Origin: Magnaporthiopsis rhizophila
Lineage: Eukaryota; Ascomycota; Sordariomycetes; Magnaporthales; Magnaporthaceae
Length of the DNA: 64,000 bases
Assembly (NCBI GenBank): GCA_003049465.1
Contig: PYSS01000005.1
Location: 14,087-78,086 of the forward strand
Direction of reading: 5' to 3'
The notes under the pieces were generated by a model that was not told where the DNA came from, did no database searches, and was given only the letters and a program-made list of their open reading frames with translations. A program made the position numbers and the translations under genes. This document shows positions 25,594 through 37,271 of the stretch, piece by piece; position 1 is the stretch's first letter; the number at the start of each line of letters is the position of its first letter.

Positions 25594-28082
25594 NTTTTTT
25601 TTTTTTTTTTTTTTTTTTTTTCGTTAAAGGATGCAGGTATCATATGGGGAAGGATAGAGAGAGTCACAGTGGGTGACAATCTGGGGGTTGTTCGGGATTG
25701 GGAACAGCCCTCAGGTACGTTTTTCGTTGTGATACCCGGGGTTTTCGTTGCACCAGACGACGGTCCCCCATCCACACCACCCATCTTTCTTCGTTTGCGC
25801 CTCGAAAACAAAAAAAAACAAAAACCGTCAGAGCGGCCTACCTGCCTGACAGTTGGAGAGGGAAAGAAGAAGAAACCCAACGTTTACACGACAAGCCCTT
25901 TTGGATCACACAAGGGGCTTGTTGTAAGCAGTTTGGCTAGGTGCTGGTCCTGGAGGCCTTGGACACCGCCACTGCCCCCCATAGATGATAGACATGGCAC
26001 ATACACATAGCAAGATAGAAGAGACCAAGAGTACATAGGTAGCTTGTACAATAGAGACGCTGCTAGGCAGCAACCACCTACCACTCGAAATCACACATTT
26101 GGAGTGATCGTCGGAGCAGCCAACACCCGTTTGACAGGGGTCTTGTCGGACAGATGGGCATGCACCCCCAGTCCGACGGGTAGACCAGCGCCTCCACACC
26201 GATCCATCCCATGCACGGGTGTGGTGTCGTGTCGTGGCCACAGGTAGGCAGGCTACCAACGCGCCCACCGCATGAAACGGCGGACGACAAGGCACAAGGC
26301 AGCCGCAGGCTACCTGCTGCAGTGCAACAAATGTTGGCGTCTGTTTTCTTTTTTGCCAAATAAATATGGGGCCATCTGGCTGGTAGTGTAACCCTGTCTG
26401 CCTCGTCGTGCATAGTGGTGGTTGCCTTACATGGTTTTCTTCTTCTTTTTCTTTTTCTTTTTCTTCTACTTCCCCACCACCTGTTTGCCAAAGTGTGACG
26501 CATGCACACGATCGGAGCATGTGGTGTGTGGTGTGTGTGGGTGGGTGTGTGCACAGCACAGCAGCCGTAGCACTGCAGGACGCCTGCTGAATTCTTGCTT
26601 TGGCGTCAATAGGTGTCCGGCCCGTGGGGTTGGTTGGTTGCATTTGTTTCCCCTCCCCTCCGACAACATCTGTTGGGAGGGGCGGAAGAATTATTCTTTG
26701 GCCTCCCGTGCTGCCAACATCTGTTTGAAGGAAGCCGACCCCGGTTCGCAAGTGTATGTATTTTAGCCTAGGTTGCAACATGAAATGCTGGGTGCCTTAC
26801 ACAGCAGGTCTGCCTGGCGCTCAAAATGGACAAGCGTCGACTGTACAAGCCGAACGACCCTCGTATGTCCGTCGTATCTCAGAGGGAGGGCACGGCTTAG
26901 CTCCGGGCGAAGTTGAGTTTGAGCTGGCAGTAAATTGTGGCGGTGGTTTGTTTATTTGGACATGCCTACGGGCCTGCTGCAAACCAATTGGAGTCGACAT
27001 AGTCGGGCGTTCTGCAGGGCAGTTTTCCCCCTACGGTATGGAGGGTGCTGCGCCGCTTCGGACGGGATTCTGAGTCCGAGCAGCACGATTTGCTTTTTCT
27101 GTTCTCCATGTCCGTGAGACAGGTGGTTGACATGCAGCGACAGATGGCAGTTGCCGAGGCACTCGGCCTGCCAGTTCACTCAGTGTCCTTTGATGGACGC
27201 ATATTTTTTCCTGAGACGACCTGACGCTAATGGCCGACATCACCACCATTATCACCGTCTTCGCCAGCGTCACAAGAACACTCCCATTGCCAGAAAAGGG
27301 AGGGCAGATGATTCCCCAGTGGATGTACTGTGCCCACAGCCTGAATTGTCGGATCTGGACGTGCGTGCGACTCCAGTGGTCAGACCCCCAGCTTCGGGCC
27401 AAAGATCCCGGCCGGCAAGTTTTGGCATGATTGATGGCGCCTTCCCCTCACTCGTGCCGCTCCTGCCCCTCCCGTCTTCCCCGAGACCTCCCGTCGTGGC
27501 TTTTGTCGGCTTTTGCGGAGCCGATTTGACTGTATCCTCCTCGCCAATGGCCTCATAAATACCGCAAAAAACAACGCGTTCCTAAGCAGTCGCCCAGTAT
27601 TCCTTACTTTGGTTTCTTTTTGGGAGTTCATTTCTCGCAACAGCCCATCCATGTCATTGACGTCTTAGCTGGCCCCGCTGCGCTAGGATCTAGGGGACAT
27701 ATCGCTCCACAGGCTCGCGGCGTGGGAAAAAGAGCTGTCGAGCTCCGCGCCGAAGTCGCAGGTGAGAAGGTGGGCTGCTTGTGAATATCGCAGCAGACTA
27801 AAGCCCTGCCGAGGCACTAAGGAGCCCTCCCTCGCTCACATCCAAGGGTATCCTGTAGGAGGTGATTTGCTACTTGTTGCTGCCGCTACCGCATCGCCTG
27901 CTGGTTCTGGTTCCGCGCCGCGCGCGTCCCCCTCACAAGCCTCGAGTTCCGAGAAGAACCGACGTCTTCCGGCATTGTTCCGCTAGGCCGCCTCGGTCCC
28001 TCCACAAGAGAGGACGCCACCTGCTAGAGGGAAAAAAGCCGCTTGGTATAATATAAGAGGGCGGCGTTTGCCTCGGTCCAAG
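24940..28082. other. Gene-poor intergenic region
   Basis: About 3.1 kb between the C2H2 gene and the isocitrate dehydrogenase gene. It contains a long poly(T) run with one N, a pyrimidine stretch of repeated CTTTTT units (about 26430-26470) and TG-rich microsatellite sequence (about 26520-26555). Long open frames here (for example 25906-26781 minus) have the composition of random GC-rich sequence. Confidence 0.55.
25551..25621. repeat. Poly(T) run of about 70 bases with one unresolved base
   Basis: T homopolymer with an N at 25594. Its length is probably unreliable. It could be the reversed tail of a retroposed element, but no element body is recognisable. Confidence 0.85.
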
Positions 28083-29560
28083 ATGCGTCCCGCCGCCTCC
28101 CGAGTGTTCGGCCAGTCTGCACGCCTGGCCCGCCAACAGCAGCCACTCGTCGCCTCCGCCGCCGCCCGGCTGTACCTGCCCTCGCTGGCGAACTCGCGCA
28201 CCATGGCGACCGCCGCAAAGATCAAGGTTAAGAATCCCGTCGTCGAGCTCGACGGGGACGAGATGACGCGCATCATCTGGCAGTCCATCAAGGACAAGTT
28301 CATCCACCCCTACCTCGACATCGACCTCAAGTACTACGACCTGGGCCTCCCCTACCGCGACCAGACCGACGATCAGGTCACGCTCGACGCCGCCGAGGCC
28401 ATCAAGAAGTACTCGGTCGGCGTCAAGTGCGCCACCATCACGCCCGATGAGGCCCGCGTCAAGGAGTTCAACCTCAAGAAGATGTGGCTGTCGCCCAACG
28501 GCACCATCCGCAACGCCCTGGGCGGCACCGTCTTCCGCGAGCCCATCGTCATCCCCCGCATCCCGCGCCTCGTTACGTGCTGGCAGAAGCCCATCATCAT
28601 CGGCCGTCACGCCTTTGGCGACCAGTACCGCGCCAAGGACCTGGTCGTCCCGGGTCCGGGGAAGCTGACCATGACTTACACGCCGGCGGACGGCGGCAAG
28701 CCCGAGGAGATCGAGGTGTTCGAGTTCAAGAACGGCGGAGGCGTCGCCCAGACCCAGTACAACACGGACGAGAGCATCACGGGCTTCGCGCACTCGAGCT
28801 TCAAGCTCGCGCTGACAAAGGGCCTGCCGCTGTACATGAGCACCAAGAACACCATCCTCAAGAAGTACGACGGCCGCTTCAAGGACATCTTCCAGGAGCT
28901 GTACGACACAACGTACAAGGCCGAGTTCGACGCCAAGGGCATCTGGTACGAGCACCGCCTGATCGATGATATGGTCGCCCAGATGATCAAGAGCACAGGC
29001 GGCTACATCATGGCCCTGAAGAGTGAGAAGAGGACTTCCTCCTCCGTCGTGACTGACTCTCTGTGTAACAGAAGGGAAAGAAGAAGAAGAAGAAGAAGAA
29101 GAAGCCAACGACTGACGAAATGAAACTCGGGACAGACTACGATGGTGACGTCCAGTCCGACATTGTCGCGCAGGGCTTCGGGTCGCTGGGCCTGATGACG
29201 TCGGTGCTCATCACGCCCGACGGCAAGACGTTCGAGTCGGAGGCGGCCCACGGCACCGTGACGCGCCACTACCGCGAGCACCAGAAGGGCAAGGAGACGT
29301 CGACCAACCCCATCGCCTCCATCTTCGCCTGGACCCGCGGCCTGGTCCAGCGCGGCACCCTCGACGGCACCCCGGACGTTGTCGCCTTCGCCGAGAGCCT
29401 CGAGCAGGCCTGCATCGACACGGTCGACGTCGACGGAATCATGACCAAGGACCTCGCCCTGGCCTGCGGCAAGACGGGTCGCGAGGACTACGTCACCACC
29501 AACGAGTACCTCGACGCCGTCGAGAGGCGGATGAAGACGATCCTCAAGGAGAAGCTGTAA
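28083..29560 (+). CDS. NADP-dependent isocitrate dehydrogenase, mitochondrial type
   Basis: Oxidatively decarboxylates isocitrate to 2-oxoglutarate while producing NADPH. Two exons, 28083-29022 and 29136-29560, join as AAG A|AC TAC, giving the family signature LKNYDGDVQSDIVAQGFGSL. The result is 454 residues. Other hallmarks are ELDGDEMTRIIW, SPNGTIRNALGGTVFREPI and ESEAAHGTVTRHYREHQ. The first 40 residues are rich in Arg, Ala and Ser without acids, as in a mitochondrial presequence. A second Met at 28203 (MATAAKIKVKNP) begins the mature or cytosolic form, so one gene may supply two compartments, as known for fungal and yeast IDPs. The C-terminal KEKL is not a standard peroxisomal PTS1. The intron holds a GAA-rich purine stretch with a CTGAC branch site. 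Confidence 0.95.
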
Positions 29561-30522
29561 AGGGCTGGCTGATTGGAAATGAATTGGGCCGATCAGCTCA
29601 AAATGGGAGGGGAGGAAAGAAGAGAGGGCTGCCGTGGCCCTTTTTTTGCTTTGATATGGTCGGCCTTCCCCCAACAAATCCCGGTGGCAATCTCACCCAC
29701 AGCTCCATGTAGCGCTCGGCATTCCGCTCTCCGCTCTCCGCGCTCCGCACTCGGCACGCAGCGAACGCGACGCGTCGGAAAGCAGGTTTTTGCATTGCAT
29801 AACCCTTTCATCCTTGTTATGAAAGGGACGGGGTTGGTCGGAAAGCTTTTTTTTTTTCCATCGGCTTTTTGGATGTTGACCTGAAAGAGAACAGATTTTC
29901 TTGGGTATTTTCTCATTGCATACCCACCCAGGTACCTAGCCTCTAGCCCGCTCCCGGTGTCGGCTGGTTTTCTTTTGGATACATCCTGGATATCATGGCC
30001 TGCGAGGCTTGGATAGAGACTCTTGTATATAGGATCCAAACGCTGTCGTAGCATAGCATGCGTATCAAGCAGTATATACAAAGTATCTCATGTTCCTGCT
30101 CACCGAGTCGAGAATTGCCTCAAAAGCGCTGGGACCCACTGGGGATGATAAGTATGATGGTCTTTTCTGTGTTTCCAAACTAGACAGACGACACATCGAG
30201 AAAGAAAAAAAAAAAACCGCGTGGGCGGATGGCTGAAGCGTTGATTAACAGAGCAGGCACATCCTATCCGTCCAGTCGATCGCTGTCAAGACTCCCATGA
30301 CTCCAACTCCAAGCGCCCAAGTCTTTTTGTCCATTTTTTATAAAAGCCATCGCCAACCCACACAGTTCAGCGCAAGACTCTAGCCTAATCCTACATCGCT
30401 ATCCATATGTTTCAAAAAGTTACATGTCCAAGTTTAAATGAAGGAAGGAAGATGAGAAAAGTAAGAAGCCAAAAACTCCATCAGTCACAATAAAAAGGGA
30501 ACCAAGTTCCGTCCCGTCCCTT
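29561..30522. other. Convergent intergenic region
   Basis: 962 bases between the 3' ends of the isocitrate dehydrogenase and Iec3 genes. It probably holds both 3' UTRs. AT-rich stretches and short poly(A) or poly(T) runs occur; no gene was recognised. Confidence 0.5.
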
Positions 30523-32090
30523 CTATTCGATCTCATCCGTATCGGGCTCGTCAATCGCCTCGGCCGTGGACAGGTGGCTCCTACGCGCCTTTGCGCCGCG
30601 GCCCGTGGCCGTCGGGGTGACGTCGCCGTCCCCGCCGCCGTCGCTCTTACGCTTGGGCTTCTTGGCCGCCCTGCTGGAGCCGCCCTTGGGCCTGTAGCCA
30701 GAGTCGTCGTCGGCGGGCCGCTTGCGCTTGCCGGCGGCACCCTTGGCGGCGGTTGGGGTCGCGGCAACGGCGGCGTCGAGCGACATGGTCTCGTCGTCGT
30801 CCTCGTGCGTCGCGACGCTGGCGCCGTCGTCCAGATCAGAGGCCGCGATCATGGACGCCGACAGCGACGAGCGCGCCGCCGCCGCGGACCGCTTACTGCC
30901 CCTAGCGCCGCCCGCCCCCGCCGCCGACCGTCTGTTGGCCGTGGGCGTGGTCGTCCCCTTAGCCGCAGCCCTCCTGTCGGCTACCGCGCCGCCGACCGAC
31001 TTGCGGCTACGCGTCGCCGAGCCCAGCGCGGCCTTGTCGCCTGCCGGCATTCGGCCCTTGTGGCTGACGCCACCGCCGTGGGCGTGGTGGTCGTCATCAT
31101 CGCCGTTCTCCTTGTCCGCCGACACCTCGCCGTCCTGTAGGAACGTCTTGGGCGCATGCTTGCGCAGCCAGTTGTATACGCTGGTCGGGTTGCGCAGCGC
31201 AAAGTCGCGGCTAGCGGCAGACATGGCCTCGTCGGTGGCAGCGGCGGCGGCGGCGGCGGCAGCGGCGCCCCTCGAGCGGCCGTCCCCTCCTCGCTCGCCC
31301 TTCCTGCCGTTGGTTGCTCCGTTGATCGCGGTGCCGTTGTTACCGCTGGCCTCCTGCAGCGCGACGAGCGCTTTGGGCGCGAGCGTCGGCAGCTGGGGCA
31401 GGGCCGGGGCGTCGAGGTCTCGGCGCCGCTGGGCAACGCGGCGGTCGACTTCCCATAGGTAGTTGTCGATGTCATCGGCGGTGAGGAACGAGGCCGGGTG
31501 GCTGGCCTGGGATGGGTCTATAATGGCGCCGGGGAATCCCTCGGTGCCGGCCTCCAGGTCCGAGACAACGTCGGGGAACAAGAGTGCCGCAGCTGCGTAT
31601 TTGTGGTGCGGCACCATTTCTAGTAGCTCAGCAAAGGACTTTCCGGGTCGTGGTGCGTCGTCATCCCCGACGCCTGCTCGCCTTGGGCGGTCGATGGGCA
31701 GGATGGGCTCGTCGGGCATGTCCTTGGGTCTGTTCGGGAGGCTGAGGTCGAAGCGCTTGTCGGGCGGGATCTGGGGCGCGTTGTTGAGGTCGAGGAGCAT
31801 GTCCAGGAGCCGGCTAGAGTTGAACAGAGGTCAGAGAGGATGCGGATGAGGTAGCGGCGATGGAGAAACACGCACTCAATTTCGATGGCGATGCGTTTGT
31901 TAGTGTCGATGGCCTTCTGTTCCCTGCGATACAGCTCTTCGCTGTCGCGCATCTTGCGGTCGAAGTGATCTCGCATTTTTCTATACTTCCTCTTGAAGGA
32001 CTTGTGCGATCCCTTGGATCTGTCGTTGCCGCCGTGCCCGACGTCCTCCATCTGGAGGTCCGACTGGGACACTGTCGCATCGTCGTCCAT
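30523..32090 (-). CDS. INO80 chromatin-remodelling complex subunit (Iec3 family)
   Basis: Nuclear subunit of the INO80 remodeller in fungi with the Iec3 domain. Two exons, 32090-31876 and 31813-30523, encode 501 residues. Splicing (GTGCGT donor, CTCTAG acceptor, 62 bases) yields the continuous helix KRIAIEIDRLLDMLLDLN. The Iec3 block is the N-terminal coiled coil KSFKRKYRKMRDHFDRKM, then EELYRREQKAIDTNKRIA and the conserved linker to about residue 140. The rest is disordered: Ala runs, Arg/Lys/Ser-rich patches, several KRK-type nuclear localisation signals and an acidic C-terminus EPDTDEIE. The piece NPTSVYNWLRKHAPKTFLQ near residue 290 is a second conserved motif. It is divergent from the MYG1 gene, sharing a 734-base promoter region. 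Confidence 0.82.
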
Positions 32091-32824
32091 CGCGGAGCCG
32101 TGGTCTTACCGGCCAGGCTGCGTATGCGAGCGAGTTCGTGGTGCGATGGATAGGTAGGTAATTGTCTGGATCTTGCGAAGGAGCGTGGTCGAAGCCGCGT
32201 TAAATCGAGGTTGATGCAAGGCGCGTTGGATTGAGCTGGCGTGATGTGATTGGCAATGGTGGCTTTCTCGAAGCCAAATTGCAGCGGCACCCACGCGAGT
32301 GCTGATGGGGAATTCCTGGGGCAGGACACGGTCGTGTCGTGATGCCTGCCCGTCGCCCTTCCTGAATTTGCTGCTACCAACCGCGCGTCCGGGCTGACGA
32401 GCAGCGCTGCAGCCAGCTTCCTTGCCTAAGAACTCAACTGGGTCCGGCGATGGATGCAGCCAGTGGGGCACGCTGCAGCTGGCTCCAGGCCCCTGGCCAG
32501 CGGGCGATTGCCCAACCAACCACGTCAATGCAAGCGGGCGGCATTGACAGCCCACCCACTTCAGAACGGCTGGAAGCTTTTCGGCGGGGGGTGCCGGGCA
32601 GTTTCGCCTTGCTGAGCCCAAAAGCAAGACGGCCTCCATCTTTTCTTGATCGTCCCACAGCCTGGCCGTCATACAAGAGAACCATTGACGCGGGAACCAC
32701 GCCAGACGCAAATCATAACCGCCACGGCGCACACCGTCTTGCTTTTCTACCTCGTCGAACCCCCCCACTTGCCACCGTTGGAACGCCGCCCTCGCTCCTC
32801 CCCATCCATCCCCTCTCTCGTTGC
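32091..32824. promoter_or_regulatory. Divergent promoter region between the Iec3 and MYG1 genes
   Basis: 734 bases separate two start codons on opposite strands. The end next to MYG1 is pyrimidine-rich (TTTTCTACCTCG through CGCTCCTCCCCATCCATCCCCTCTCTCG), typical of fungal transcription starts. Long open frames across it on both strands show no family features and read through promoter DNA. Confidence 0.5.
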
Positions 32825-33979
32825 ATGCTCCGGCGCTTCTTGGGGCGGCAGATAACCAAAATGGCCGAGAGCGCAGCAAAGCGTCTCAAGACGGCGGTGA
32901 CGGCGGCGGCGGACGGGGGGCCCGACGTCACCATCGGCACCCACAACGGCCACTTCCACGCTGACGAGGCCCTAGCCGTCTACATGCTGCGGCAGCACAT
33001 ACCCACCTATGCCGGCGCCGCGCTGGTGCGCACGCGCGACCCGGAGGTCCTGTCGGGCTGCCACACCGTCGTCGACGTCGGCGGCGAGTACGACCCGGAC
33101 CGTCTCCGGTTCGACCACCACCAGCGCACCTTCGCCACCACCTTCCCCGGACGGCAGACCAAGCTGTCGAGCGCGGGGCTCGTGTACATGCACTTTGGGC
33201 GGCAGATCATCGCCCGGCGCCTGGGCGACCCGGACTGCGACAACGAGGCCACGGTCGACATGCTCTACGCCAAGCTGTACGAGAGCTTCGTCGAGGCGCT
33301 CGACGCCCACGACAACGGCATCCACGAGTACGACCCCGCGCTGCTGGCCGCCGCCGGCGCCGAGAAGCGCTTCTCCACCGGCGGCTTCACGCTCGGCGCC
33401 GTCGTCGGCCGCCTCAACCCCAACTGGAACGACCCCGTGCCCGAGGACGCGGCCGAGGCCCAGGCGGCCGAGGACTCGCGCTTCGAGGCCGCGTCGGCCC
33501 GCATCGGCGAGGAGTTCGACCGCGACCTCAACTACTACACGCGCTCGTGGCTGCCCGCCCGCTCCGTCGTCGCCGACGCCTTTGCCCACCGCGACGAGCA
33601 CGACGACGTGCCCGGCCGCGGCCGCATCCTCGTCTTCAAGGGCCAGTCGGTTCCCTGGAAGGACCACCTCTACAACCTCGAGGCCGAGGCCGAGGCCGCC
33701 CAACAGGGCGGCGCGGACAAGAAGGTCATGTACGTTCTGTACCCGGAGAAGCCCGCGCCCGACGCCAAGTGGCGCGTCCAGGCCGTGCCCGAGTCCAAGG
33801 ACTCGTTCCAGAGCCGGCTGCCGCTCCCCGAAGCCTGGAGGGGTTTCCGGGACGAGGAGCTGGACAGGATCACGGGCATCCCCGGCTGCGTTTTTGTCCA
33901 CGCCGCCGGCTTCATCGGCGGGAACAAGACGTTTGATGGCGCCTTGGCCATGGCCAAGAAAGCGCTCGCATCTTCATGA
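32825..33979 (+). CDS. MYG1 family exonuclease (UPF0160)
   Basis: Member of the MYG1/GAMM1 family. The human protein is an exoribonuclease acting on nucleolar pre-rRNA and mitochondrial RNA; this function is taken from the family. One exon, 384 residues. Signatures are IGTHNGHFHADEALAVYMLR near the start and RLRFDHHQRTF, a DHH-type metal-binding motif, then ALDAHDNGIHEY and a C-terminal GCVFVHAAGFIGGNKT. The first Met (32825, MLRRFLGRQITK) opens a basic hydrophobic leader that could be a mitochondrial signal. A second Met at 32861 (MAESAAKRLKTA) starts just before a KRLK-type basic patch, so dual targeting is possible. No introns and no lesions. Confidence 0.92.
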   Translation: MLRRFLGRQITKMAESAAKRLKTAVTAAADGGPDVTIGTHNGHFHADEALAVYMLRQHIPTYAGAALVRTRDPEVLSGCHTVVDVGGEYDPDRLRFDHHQRTFATTFPGRQTKLSSAGLVYMHFGRQIIARRLGDPDCDNEATVDMLYAKLYESFVEALDAHDNGIHEYDPALLAAAGAEKRFSTGGFTLGAVVGRLNPNWNDPVPEDAAEAQAAEDSRFEAASARIGEEFDRDLNYYTRSWLPARSVVADAFAHRDEHDDVPGRGRILVFKGQSVPWKDHLYNLEAEAEAAQQGGADKKVMYVLYPEKPAPDAKWRVQAVPESKDSFQSRLPLPEAWRGFRDEELDRITGIPGCVFVHAAGFIGGNKTFDGALAMAKKALASS

Positions 33980-34847
33980 AAGTGCCAGGCAGGTTACTCA
34001 GGAATAAGCAGCAGATGATCGGCATAGTCGGCAATTTTTTTGCGTTTGGCCATCCCCAAGGACAAGCTTGAGTCGCTTGGTTCGCATTTTAGGTTCATAG
34101 AGTGGGGGATATGCACCAGTAAATGATGAAAGGAGGATATGATACCACCCAGTTTTGGGGATTTTGTTTCCGGTAGAGTGTGCACGGGAAGGCAGCTGAT
34201 TTATACGAGTCGTACAATCTGTGTGGTAGAATCCCGTTGCTAAGCCAAGCTGCGCCTCAAGGAAATCTTGGAAGGAAGCAACGGTGTTGGTTCGAAGGCA
34301 ATCAACCCCATCGAAATCAAAAACAAGGTTGAGAGTAGAGGGGAAAGATACCGTCCTCGTCATAGCCATCAACGACCTCATCCATATCCCCATATATCGA
34401 TTTGTGTTTCGTTCCTTTTCCCCTGCAACTCCCAGTTCCAGAGCCAGACGCCGCAGTTACTTCGTTGCGCGTAAAAAAAAATATGTCGCAACAGATCAAG
34501 ATCAAACATATTGAGGAAACAAGAGGAAGAAAATGGGCAGAAAAGCCCCGCAGAGAAACAGACAAAAACGGGGCCCTAGTATCCTCCCCAATTCCTCATC
34601 GTGACCACTACACCGTCGTAATAACCCTCCCCTTCCGTCGTCGCTTTCCCGTAGTAGATAGGGAGTAGGTATTCATTCAACATCAAGAGGGAACACAGAA
34701 GACGTGTTGTGTTGGTGGTGGTTTGCCTAGGTGTCTAGGAAAACGCGCGCCGCCTGGCCTTGGAGAAAGAGGAGACAAGATATAAGGAGAGTTTTTGGTT
34801 GAGAGGAGATGAATAGCTCAGAAAATGCCCCGCTCCAGTCCACATAT
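33980..34847. other. Convergent intergenic region
   Basis: 868 bases between the 3' ends of the MYG1 and endosulfine genes. AT-richer than the genes; it likely contains both 3' UTRs. Nothing else was recognised. Confidence 0.5.
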
Positions 34848-35526
34848 CTATCGTCGGATCGGGATGCCGGCCTCGGGCTTGACTGGGCCACCGTCGGGTT
34901 GCTGCTGGGCGGCGGCCGCCGCGACGGCCTGCTCGCCGTCCTGGGGCGCAGCGGCGGCCTCCTTGTCGTCCGTGTCGTCCTCGGCGACGTCGTCTACGCT
35001 GGTCTCGCGGTGCAGGATGCTCTGCTCCTTGACGGGGCTGCCGGCGGCGCCCACGCCGGTGACGCTGGCGGGCGGGTGCAGGTGGGGGGGTATCAGGCCG
35101 TTGGCGAGACCGGAGCTGCCCGTGGAGCCGCTGACGGGGGACGACAGGTGCGGGATGTTCTCGGGGACCGGGTGCTGGGAGCCGACGGAGCCGGCGTCGA
35201 CCGAGTCGGCCTTGCCGGCCTTGGACAGGGCGTAGTCACCGCTGTCAAAGTACTTGCGCTCCTTGAGGTGCTTGGCGAAATGGTCCGACTTGGACGGGAG
35301 CTTGCCGTAGAGCCTGAACAGGCGCTGCTCCTCGGGGGAGAGGGACTGCGCGTGGCGGTTGCGAAGCAAAAAAGACGGTTTTTGTGGTCAGCTGCGGGGT
35401 TTCGGCGGCCGCGGAGACAATGCGGTTTCGTGATGCATCGCTTGGGGGATTGTGGGGACGTTGGAGGCTTGATGGGAGAGCTAGGCTCACGTTGATGTCA
35501 ATCTTGTTCTTCTGGTGAGGATTCAT
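34848..35526 (-). CDS. IGO1: Endosulfine / Igo1 family PP2A regulator
   Basis: Small disordered protein of the ENSA/ARPP19/Igo family. When phosphorylated by Greatwall/Rim15-type kinase it inhibits PP2A-B55, linking nutrient signals to quiescence and mitosis. Two exons: 35526-35491 encodes only MNPHQKNKIDIN, and 35345-34848 encodes the rest, 177 residues in all. The intron is bounded by GTGAGC and CGCAG in phase 0. The signature is complete: SPEEQRLFRLYGKLPSKSDH and then KERKYFDSGDYALSKAGK, where the Ser in FDSGDY is the known kinase target. The C-terminal 110 residues are Pro, Ala and Gln-rich and not conserved. Identity is secure. Confidence 0.95.
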
Positions 35527-37137
35527 CTTAACGTGTGTAGCTGCCCGCGGACGAGACGAGCAGGCAGTGGCTGCGTCGAGGCCGGGAATTGCCCCGCTCG
35601 AGGTGCTCGGATAGCCGTCGTCTCGTTAGGTTGGGTCGGGTTGCGCAAGGGCTCGCGGGAAGAAAAAGAAAGAGGAAAAGAAAAGAAAGGCAGAAAGAAC
35701 GAAAGGAAGGCGGTTGGCAGAAAGCAAGAAAGAAGGTAACAACAGGTGCTGTTTTGTGGTATACAGCCTTTCTTTTTCCTGCCTTGCTGCTTTGGCCAAA
35801 ATATGGGAAAAGGGCGTCTGGCGTTGTGAGAGGATCTGGGCCTGATGTTAGATTTGGTTGATAGGTTGGAGAAGGAGTTGAAGGTTGCGCCTGTCCTTCC
35901 CTCTCCTGCCCCTAGGGATGCGGGGCCGTCGGGTGGGGACTTTGGCGGCCAAGGTGGGGAATGCGGGCGGGCCAGCTTTTTTAGAGCGCTGACGCTGGAA
36001 GAAACTCAAGGTCCCTGAGGTCCCCTAGCGTGATTTTGTCGAACGTCGATTGTTCGATGTGGACCCGTCGAAATGGCACGACGTTTGCAGAACACAAAGC
36101 ACTGGCCGAGGAGTCTTCGGTTCAATCTTGTTACTCATTTGGTCGCTCTTGGACCATATTTCCGGCAGCTATTGCAGGAGACTTGTCTGTTTTGATTACC
36201 CACGCATGAATGTGCCTGGAACTATTTCATGCCGTTTCCGAGGCAAACCATATGACTGGTTTTCTTTTTTAGCGGGGATAGAAGCAACACAGAAGGGCGC
36301 CGCTCCGCACTCAATCCTTCGAATGCGATGCAACATGGATGGGGGAACTGCCGTGCCGAGCGCTGACTGCGACCACCACCACTGCCATTTGGCGGCTTCT
36401 CGACGCCCATTCCTCCATCCCACGCTACCAGGGAACACGGCACAGCGCTCGGCAACTGTAAGCGATTGCAAGCCAAGGGGATCCCAGTCTGATGACATTC
36501 TCCAGCCCTGTGCGGGCGGCAATGTGCCGACTGTGGGAGTCACCAGACCAACGCCATGGCCAAAGTCCGCCAGCCAAAAGAGCTTTTCATCCGAGCTTCC
36601 ATCACACCGGCGGTGACCAAGAAAACAGTCGACGATCGCTACCTAAAAATTCCGCCCGTCCATTACCTATTACCAATCATATCGTTCTTCCCATCCCCTG
36701 CCCGTCACCTCGCCTGCAGCCAATGGATAATGGCCGCGAAAAGGGAGGGAAACGATGCGTTGGACCAGGCTCCCCAAAGTTGGGGCCAAGTCCTCCGGAA
36801 GTGATCGCCATCTGGTGAAGGTCTAAGCCGCCAGCTGCACCAGGACGAGATAGACCCGGCCCGTCCGGTGCCGCCGCGGCGACGGCCGCCATCCAGTCTC
36901 CAGAGGCTGGTGCGGCCAAAGTTGGCACGCTCCAATGCGCCCGATGTTTGCTCATTGCAGCTCGGGCAAGCAGGTCGAGAGGAGTCAGGACCGGGAGTAG
37001 ACCCGGTGGTGGTGGTGGCGTTGGTTCTAAAGGTGGAAAGGGAAAAAGGGGACAATTTTGACGCATGTATAAGCGGTTGCCTGATGCTGTTGTTCTCTTA
37101 TTGATGCGCGAAAAGAAGACAAAAAATCGCAGAATCA

Positions 37138-37192
<55 letters not shown>

Positions 37193-37210
37193 NNNNNNNN
37201 NNNNNNNNNN

Positions 37211-37243
<33 letters not shown>

Positions 37244-37271
37244 AGAAAACTACGACGAAAAAAAAAGTATC
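35527..37271. other. Intergenic region with an unresolved poly(A) tract
   Basis: About 1.7 kb between the endosulfine and glutaminase genes. It contains AG-rich sequence upstream of the endosulfine ATG (about 35655-35735) and ends at a poly(A) run with a gap, only about 30 bases from the glutaminase stop codon. No exon-like sequence was recognised. Confidence 0.55.
37139..37241. repeat. Poly(A) tract interrupted by an 18-base N gap
   Basis: A run from 37139 to 37192, N from 37193 to 37210, then A to 37241. The true length is unknown. It lies directly downstream of the glutaminase stop codon on that gene's 3' side, where it reads as poly(T) in the transcript direction, so it is not a retained mRNA tail of that gene. 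Confidence 0.9.

Noticed and set aside
25906..26781. 291-codon open frame on the minus strand
   Set aside because: Composition is that of random GC-rich and microsatellite DNA (His, Thr, Cys and Trp-rich) with no motif.
27933..29108. 391-codon minus-strand open frame
   Set aside because: Antisense shadow of the isocitrate dehydrogenase exon.
32106..32879. Minus-strand open frame covering the Iec3/MYG1 divergent promoter
   Set aside because: It overlaps the promoter and start of MYG1 and has no family features; antisense shadow.
33009..34007. 332-codon frame rich in Ser, Thr, Arg and Pro
   Set aside because: Out-of-frame shadow of the GC-rich MYG1 coding sequence.
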